Positions 56,067 through 64,000 of a stretch of DNA of 64,000 nucleotides are shown piece by piece. Made by a program: the position numbers and the translations under genes. The notes under the pieces were generated by a model, which did not search any database, was not told the origin of the DNA, and saw only the letters and a list, made by a program, of their open reading frames with translations. The first letter of the stretch is position 1; the number at the start of each line of letters is the position of its first letter. Source of the stretch: Nereocystis luetkeana (lineage: Eukaryota > Sar > Phaeophyceae > Laminariales > Laminariaceae); assembly GCA_031213475.1 (NCBI GenBank), contig JARUPZ010000004.1:434001-498000 (forward strand), read 5' to 3'.

Positions 56067-59000
56067 CTGCGGCCGCGAGAGTGAATGGAGGGACAGTGTT
56101 TTGGGGCAAAATATTCAGTCATATGTAAGTAAAGGAAACTATTGACAGCAGTAATCCGAAACGGGCAACGTGCGCTGCCAATCACCGATACCAAGTACCT
56201 TGATACTTTGGTACTTCGATCGTTTTGAGTATGCGAGCCAGTCGGGCCCTGCGGATAACTAATGGTGATGGAATGTGACGTGATATGATATGATTCGTAC
56301 TTGTATTGGATAGTACCGAAGCGAAGTAGGCGTGCGTCGCCATAACCTTCCCCCCAAACGTTAGTCACGGCAAACTTTTTCCCGCTCAGATTTCAAGCTA
56401 TCAGGAACTGTTTTTCCTTTTTCGTCTCCGAAGCATGGGTTCAGCTCGTGCTTATGGGTGGGTTGGGGTCCTAGGCAACTTCTCGAGGCAGCGGCAGCGA
56501 ACTACCGTAGCACGGCACATGTCGAGGAAAGGGCGACCACACCCGAGCTCTTTCGTTAGAAGGTTCGCTGCCCCTCGCTCGGGCCGCACAGTGGCATCGC
56601 ATGAAACGATACAGCTTCCCACGTACAGAGCAGGTAGCTTCCTACGGTGACTTTGATGAGGGTTAGGACGGAAACTTTAGGAACGTTTGCTATTCATATT
56701 ACAGTATTAATAGTGTCCAAACGGATCTTACATTCGCATCTAGAGTGGTGTGAGTTTGGGTGGGTGAGCATAATCCATTCATGGCTTGAGCTATGAATAG
56801 CGTATAGCACTGTGAATGAATTCATTGTTAATATTTAGGAGACGAAGTACTGAACCAGAAAATTCGACGTAGATGTGGACCATCGAAATCGTACGTACGA
56901 ATACCGATTTTATATCCCTTTTTATCGTTTACAGCACGTATCGCTATTGTGGTACATATTGTGTTGGAATAGATAGCGCAGGCTTGCGCTAGTAGTGGCT
57001 TCACTACCTGGCTGATGTTGGGAAACTGGACAAGAGGTTTAACGTTGAAGATGCCGCTTGCGGGCCAGAAAAGCAAGATAGCTACGAAATTGTTGAGTCC
57101 ATGTCCGTACGTGTACTCAAAGACAAGAGCACAGCAGTATATCAAAGTAGATCAGATAAATCAGCGTGGCTGCTGCACCTTGGTGTCTCCCAAGTTTAGG
57201 AATAGAGTACTGCTCTGCTCTAGAAGCCTACGACGTCCAGAATACTGCTAAATATACCCTACAGCATGAAATTATGCAGGAGGTCTAAATGGTGCAGAAA
57301 TCTATTTTCCAGCTCTGGAATGTTCTCAAAACAATACCTATGTCGAACAAACGCTCCTAGATAAAGTAACCGCAGAAGCAGTACGTCCTGTTGTCAACAG
57401 TCGGTGATTGCTCGCACCGGTGTTTTCCTATGGGACATATCACACCTGCTATGTATCAAAGCTACAAGCAGACACAGTGCTGTTACGATGCGCCATGAAG
57501 CTGTACGTACTGAACATTCACCACGTCAATAGGCTGCTGTAAAAAACTGCTGTTGATGCCGAACATTAATCAGACAACGGGATCCTGTTGCCTACTATTA
57601 GATATGATACTTGTCAGTAACCATCATATTCGTTACTCGATTACACTTACGTCATCTGGTATACATTTACGCATTCTATGTACAACAGACAGTTTTCCAG
57701 TCTGAGTTATAGTAGGATAGCAGCAGCTGTCTTTTTACACATATACTGCTGTGCACCCGAACGCACAGAATAAAGTCCCAATGACGAGTAGTGTCATGGA
57801 TCTACTGTTGTTGTGGTACGTACGTACATGATCTACGGTAGACAGCACATTTAGTACGTGCTATCATTGGTAAATAATGGAAAGGATATCTTCAGTATCC
57901 CTCCGAGACCGGTAGCATAGTTTTACTGTAGTTCTGGTTGGAGAAACAACATAGGCTACACTGGGGTCATGGATATGTACCCCAAGGTATATTGTTCTTT
58001 ACAGTAAATCTGGGGGTTCTCTTCGTTGTTTTATTTTGAACGGAATACGAGGGTATTCCCTCATTTTGTTTTTGTTTGACCGAAGTGCAAGGGTCGTCCT
58101 TTGTTGCGAGCTGCGAGCGCACACGCGCACCGCCCTCCCCTTTGAGCTCACTCTACTTTTGCTCTACTTTTGCTCATCATCATCAGCTTCCAGCTGAGCA
58201 ATCAATCAACAATGTGGCTTGGGGTCACCACACCATCTTCTTCTTCTCTTCTATGTTGAAGCTTCACGTACAAGTCACCTGACAGTGACTACGTGTTTGC
58301 CTCGAACATTTTGACTGTGTATTGCCGGCCATCGGCAATCGAGTCTAGGCGTACACACCAGCTACGAGCTGGTACACACGCCAATCGCCATACCTAGTAG
58401 GTTATGCGCCATGAGCCTTAATACCTACCAGGTACCAGCTATCTCTAAACAATCGGTACCGTGTGCAGTAGTATCGAACTACAGTATTAATAGCTTCTCG
58501 GTCGATATCGATTGCTACCTGGTATCAAATAACAGGCACACCAGTATAGCCAAGTGTATACCTGGAATATAATGCTCCGTGTGTCGTACTTTACTACTGC
58601 TTGGAAGCGCGAGTACAATGTGCGAATCCCGGTATATAGTCAGATAGTCAGACGCTCACCTGGTCGTCGCCCCACCCTTCCCTAGGCAGCCCTGCCCTCT
58701 CCGGACCCAACTGCTCGGTCCCTGCAATACCATACAGTTTGGGGTTTGGAGGACGATTGCCGTGAGCATCGGATACGAGGAGCAGTCCCGGCTACGTACG
58801 CGCTGGGTTAGACTAGGAAGAGGACGGTATATATAACATTAAACCAAAGATGCTTAAACATCCAAGTATAGCACAAGTACCAGGTATTCCAAGGACACCG
58901 CGAGTTGACCCCGTGACTGACCTGGCCGCCCCTTTTCACTAACATTATTCAAACTTGATAGCTTTGTAAGACCAAGACTACAGGGGATGCTGATCATAAG

Positions 59001-59480
59001 GCGCAGCATAGGTACCCAGACCCAGCGGCTGCTTCGTCGCGTGAGGTAAACAATGGTGCAGTAGGCCAGTGGGTAGCGTCTCGACACCAACAAGAGGCGT
59101 ACGAGTAGACGCGCCCAATATGACCGGTCTGTAGTGTGCATTTAACGAATATCATAACCACAGTCATAAAAGACACCCAGCACAAGCTTCAAGCAGTTCC
59201 CGCCAAAGCCATGGCTGCGGTGTTCTGAATGGGTCATGCCCGTCGCAATACTCGTTCTTGTTTTTTTTCGAGAACACAATCTGGAGCTACTTCTGTACCA
59301 GAATATATTACACGAGTATAGGCTACTGGGGGCCTCGGATGCCTTCACCCATCGATGTCATAGGGCAATCGGCCAGAACCCTGTACGCACCAGGGACAAG
59401 CTAGGTTAAACACCACTTCACCCACTCTGGATAAACTAGACTCAAAACCACTATTACAGTAGTAACCTCTTCGACGATGA
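56067..59480. other. No gene recognised
   Basis: Should contain the promoter and first exon(s) of the WW gene, but I could not identify an ATG exon that splices in phase. Otherwise AT-rich with TACCAGGTA words near 58430, 58515 and 58880. Confidence 0.45.
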
Positions 59481-59499
59481 GACAATAGAGAAACATTTC

Positions 59500-59805
59500 G
59501 ATGCCGGCCACAATAGACTGTGGAAAATGTCTATTGATAGATAATGTCGGTGGCGATAGATGTGGAAACTACCGCTATAGGAAGCGACAATTATATTGGG
59601 GATACTCTGTCTGCCCATAGATAGAGACATTGTCCACCACAGTTTCGTAGATTGCAAACCGTGTCCGTCGATGGTCCTTGCCGGCCGCAACAGATTGGGT
59701 AAGATAAGCAATACCTGGTACATCGATAAGCACTGTTTGCCCACCACAATCCGTTGTGAACCGAGTTCATCGATGGACATTGCAGGCCGCAGTAGATGTG
59801 CAAGC
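59500..59805. repeat. Degenerate repeats of about 100 bp
   Basis: Three imperfect units contain TCGATGG-C-TTGC-GGCCGCA-AGA-TG and CCCACCACA. Confidence 0.6.
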
Positions 59806-60003
59806 TATCTATGAAAACACGTTGTGGACTTACAGCACAGTATTAATATATCAATACTAATAATACTGCTCTTGGGGAGAACGGGCTGAAAAATGGTGCA
59901 CCGAATCTGTACGTACGTAGCGCCAGCGTCTGTCTGATTTTTCTTCGCCTGCCGCTCGATTGATTCTGATCCTCTCTTGCTACGATACGATACCTTGCAC
60001 AAA

Positions 60004-60300
60004 TCGGCGGTAATAGGCAACAATAGCCATCGATAGACACCATTGCACAACATTATTATAGGTGGAGGATACGAGTGTAGTATATTGTGGAAACACCCCC
60101 CAATAAAAAGAAAAACTAAAGTCTACGTATTAATATTAATAGTGAATGTTTTACAAGTCGGCGGTAGTAGGCAACAATGGCCATCGACAAACGCCATTGC
60201 ACAACATTATTATAGGTGGAGGATACGAGTGCAGTATATATATTGTGGAAACACCCCCCAATAAAAAAATCTATAATCTGCGTATTCATATTAATAGCGA
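60004..60300. repeat. Tandem duplication, about 152-bp units
   Basis: Two close copies with CGGCGGTA-TAGGCAACAAT, CCATTGCACAACATTATTAT, GGTGGAGGATACGAGTG and GGAAACACCCCCCAATAAAA. Confidence 0.92.
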
Positions 60301-60732
60301 ATATTAATAGTGAGTGTTTTTAGTCAAGAGGGAGAAACAAAGAGTTAACTCTTTCGAATATTGTGATACGAATTATAGATTTAGCTGTAACTATATACGT
60401 ATGCGTGTTCGACAGCTTACATCCAGACAGTGCCGATGGGCAATCCAGTTAATAGAATACCACCCCCCGACAGGCGGCGGTGCCTGTTGATAGACCCTTG
60501 TACGGATCGTACTGCAGTAATTTTTAGTTTTTTCGGGAAGTTCCGGGACACTACTCGTATATATATCTGCCGCAGCCAGCACGCATTCCCCAAGAACAAC
60601 AGCACCTGAGGCAGAAATGCGTGTCACCGCTAAAAAGTCGTGCGAACGGCACCCGTTCGAACGAAAACTGGCCAAAAAGTGCCAACGACACCCGCGAGCG
60701 GCAACTGCAAATCTTGAAAGCCGTCAACACAG
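60301..60732. other. No gene recognised
   Basis: Spacer before the right copy of the large repeat. The left copy's equivalent upstream sequence is outside the window, so homology may extend into this stretch. Confidence 0.4.
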
Positions 60733-63700
60733 GGGATGGAACTCTACCCCATCCAGGGCGAAAATGATCCCCTTGCACCTCTCGGCACTTCACCTATGTA
60801 CTGCGTCAGGCAAGTGTCATGCTACTTACTGCAGGTACAGCTGCAGCGACTGAAGGAGACACAGGCCAACTCAAGTAAGGGGCACCAGAGGGATGTCTGT
60901 AACCCGGTGCCGGTGATTACCGGTACCGAACTTGCCGGGTAGGGTTCCTCGGAAAACGGAAAACGGCGGTTGGAACTTAATCTCCCCTATCCCCAAAATG
61001 AAACACCTCCATACTCAATGGAAACCCTAAGTGTTTTCCGGCAGCACAGCAAGCAGCAGAGTACGCGCGAGCAGAGCGAACACAAGATTCCAAACGTATA
61101 CATATGCCCATACTGCAGTTTGATGGAGTCTAACAGGTACGGTATCACCATTAATAGTTAATAGTACATGAGTACATGCGAATATCATGAAATCATTGCA
61201 GAATGCCAGCGCCAAAACACAATTTTTGGATTTCGTGTACACGGGTGCACGCGCCATGCCGGCCATGCCATGCCGCAGTGTAGTCTGTAGATAAAAAATA
61301 AACAAACAAATACAAGAGGGGCTTTGCCGCGGCGGGTTGACGCCCGCTCTGGCTCCGCGCATGCTCGTAATGACCACGGACGTAGGCAAGTCGGCCGTAA
61401 ATGCGACACACAGTACTGCCAAGGGTTGGGAACATTTAAAAAAAAATCGTACCTGATTGAAGAGAAAGAAAGCACTGGAATCAGATTCGATCAACCAGCA
61501 ACACCTAAAGTTCGCCGCATACCCGTAATGACCGAGGATGTACGCAAATGGGGCCATAAGTGCGACATTATTGCCAAGGTGTACAATACATTAATACGTG
61601 TTCGAGTGCAGAGAGAGAAAAAACTGGAATCAGGGTCAATGGACCAAAAACAAAAAAAAATGTTGGCATCTGACTTTATGCCACTTCGCACAATACGTGA
61701 ACCAATAAGTATGACCCAGAGTTTAGTTGGGCACGAAGTACGCGAATAGGCCGACACAAGCGATCCCAATGTCCCCATCGAGTATGAGTATCCCTTTTAC
61801 AGCACCCAAAAACGACAAAAAGACACGACCTCTGCTGGATTCGAACCGGGCAAGGGCCAGGTGAAGGTCCAAACACTGGCTGTGCGTTGACTCAACCTGC
61901 AGAGCATTTATTAATAGCGTACTGACTGACTGCGCCACAGATTGATGCCTTTGTACAATATATGTACGAGTAGACACTTGAAATCAGAACATTTTGTTTT
62001 GTGAATAATAACACGGCGATACCTCTCGCCCCCGGGACGCGCTGCGAGTCGGCCGAGGCCGCCCACCCCTGGCAGGGTCGGGAGGGGCAAGCAGGTGCGG
62101 GTGAGGCACGTCCAGCAAACGGCGCACCAAAGAAAGGAGAGGTGGACCTCATCCCAAGTTAGGTCGGTCTCGGTTCAAAAACTACTATTGTTAATAGTAC
62201 AAAATCATCTTCAAGCGACTGAGAGCTAACCAACCTCAAGGACAAAAAAAAAACTCCATTTAGTTATACCAGAGGGTATGACATTTACAACATCTACCTA
62301 CATCAAGGTGTTGGGTGTGGTTTAACGGTATGGTATTGCCCGCCTCCATTGTACCAGTATGTCGCTCCAATAATCCCAGCAGGGTCTTCTGATGGAGTGG
62401 GAAGTGGGACGTCTCTTACTAGGAATCTGCCACGTCTACGGTAGGCGATGGTCGGTTTTCGTCTGGGCATACTTGCGTTATCAACCGGTGGGTACAGGGA
62501 GGAGGCTGAACATTCGGGACCAAACCGGTACGTACGTACTGGCCCCAGCACGGGGTTTTAGACATCCCCGCTATCTACTGCTGTACTGCGGTACGTAGGA
62601 ATATGTCTACCCTGTACGGGCATCGTTAGCCACGTACCAGATACAAAAACAACTCACCCCATTTCAGCGCTTCGTTGTTCAAGTCCAGGGAGGGATGCAG
62701 TCTCCATACCTCCTCCTGTGCCTCGTGCACCATGTTGAGCAGTATCGCCTCCAGAATTAAAGCAGCTGCCCCAAAACTGGAGCGGAAATGCCTCTGGATC
62801 GTGGAAAGCTCATCAAGAGCACCAGCGACACGGGGGGTGCGGTAAACACCGCCCGCTTCGTAGGGGTTACCCCCCCCCAGCCGCTCTTTGCAGACCATGC
62901 CGAGGACTGTTTTCCCCGTTGCAAGAAACAGCTCCTGTGCTTTCAGAGACGCTGCTTTTTTATCTGCTACTTTGGCCCGCACGCACCAATCAACTCCCTG
63001 GTGCAGGCGCACCAGGGCTACGTCCGCGAGGATGCCTTTAGGAGGCTCAGGCTCTGCGCGCCTCATCTCAACTGCCGGGTCCAAGCTTTCCATGACGATT
63101 GGACAGCGTGGAGTAGGTCGATCGCCACAGAGTTGATCGAGTGGATCCTGCGGTGGGCAACCATGCGGGCGGAGCGCAAACAGAAGAAGGCAGGCGCCAA
63201 ACACAGGCATTCCTGGTCAGTTTGTACTCTGTACGTGCAATGTGTGGTGCAAGGTATGTAGCACTGGCTGCGGTAGGCCGTTCACCGCGCACACTCTGCG
63301 TCTCTCTGTCACATACAGGGATAGGAACACATGTTCTGGACAAAGTACCCTGTGGTATGTTAAAATAGTCACTCGTTCATGAAAAATAGACACTTCTCTC
63401 TTGCGACACTACCCTAGACACTTCCCGGAGGCAACCTTAGCATACGTTACTGCTGTATCTTGGTGCGTACGTATTGATAGTACGAGTACGCTGATTTCAT
63501 GCTTTCTTCTTTGAGGTGTGCGATGTGCGTAAGTTATTACGTCTACTGTTTCGTGTCTGTGTATTTTTTCTCGTGAAGTATTCTTCCTCTCCAGAGTTAT
63601 TGGAGCCTGCCCTGTGACCACGGACTAGAATTTCGGCGATGGGTTATTATTAGAATGAAAACAACAACAATAGAGCACGTATTTTAAACGATACATGACC

Positions 63701-64000
63701 ACAACGAGGTACCAGGAACAGCAGTAGTATGCAGCGGCGGACAACATGCGCGTATGTGCCAGGCTATTCGGGTTTGCACGTATTGTTTACCAGCTGGCAT
63801 CCGGTTCCCATTTGGTGCTTTGACCCGGCAGTGGGTCAATTCCCATAAGGCACCCTGCTCCCTTCGTGGCGCAGAAATACAAAAAACCCTCCGAAGGAGT
63901 TGCCGGAGACCCACCTGGTACCCTGATCCCATTTGGCAACATGTAGGCCATTCCTATCTTCAACAACTCCTGCTATACATACAACAGTATATATTGAATT
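60733..64000. repeat. Right copy of the 3.3-kb near-identical direct repeat
   Basis: Same orientation as 1-3277. Differences are scattered single substitutions, one-base changes in A-runs, and about 12 bp missing around 63938. Homology runs off the end of the window. Confidence 0.95.
62658..63210 (-). CDS. First exon of a candidate secreted protein (copy 2)
   Basis: Same structure as 1923-2475: ATG at 63210, hydrophobic leader, open frame to a GTGAGT donor at 62657. Amino-acid differences seen are few: Ile to Thr in the GDRP segment, Ala to Thr in VYR-PRV, and Glu to Lys in NNEAL-W near the donor. The intact donor and open frame in both copies argue that at least one is functional or that duplication is recent. 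Confidence 0.55.

Noticed and set aside
55380-56084. Plus-strand frame of 234 codons with a Thr/Ile-rich run
   Set aside because: Antisense to the WW-domain exon; the Thr/Ile run is the CACCAT repeat in another frame.

Overview
The window is nuclear-type eukaryotic DNA. GT-AG introns with GTGAGT or GTAAGT donors interrupt the recognisable coding sequence, exons are GC-rich islands in AT-richer DNA, and most of the sequence is transposons, SINEs, MITEs and simple repeats. There is no operon structure, rRNA or convincing tRNA gene. Low-complexity Gly/Ala/Pro/Ser proteins, long introns and a chromodomain Ty3 element would suit a large-genome protist or alga. I suspect a stramenopile, perhaps brown-alga-like, but the sequence does not prove it.

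Layout: 1-3277 and 60733-64000 are two near-identical copies of one segment about 60.7 kb apart. Each carries the first exon of a candidate secreted protein on the minus strand. An isolated Pro/Ala-rich minus-strand exon lies at 5178-5549. From 10.9 to 13.6 kb is an imperfect palindrome whose arms are made of CAGCTAGCTG-containing subrepeats (fold-back element), itself hit by MITEs and a SINE. From 14 to 25 kb is a repeat graveyard: a TA-duplicating MITE family, two tRNA-derived SINE families with a related core, an 865-bp (TTTA)n tract fused to a SINE tail, and a Harbinger-like element inserted in a SINE. A decayed Ty3/gypsy chromodomain retrotransposon occupies 27.3-32.4 kb (minus).

Host genes are clearest from 38.5 to 56.1 kb, all on the minus strand. 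A two-exon gene lies at 38554-40109. A large gene of at least nine exons (56066 to 42205) is supported by splice sites whose reading phases match at every junction. Its exons sum to 5238 nt (1746 codons including stop), and it begins with two WW domains followed by long low-complexity regions. Candidate plus-strand exons lie inside its 3.9-kb intron, which also holds an inverted pair of gene fragments with protein-level similarity.

From 56 to 60.7 kb I found only small tandem repeats. Two short words, TACCAGGTA (or its complement TACCTGGTA) and TATTAATA, recur far more often than chance in unrelated contexts across the window. All counts and coordinates were made by eye from sequence and translations; no database search was possible.
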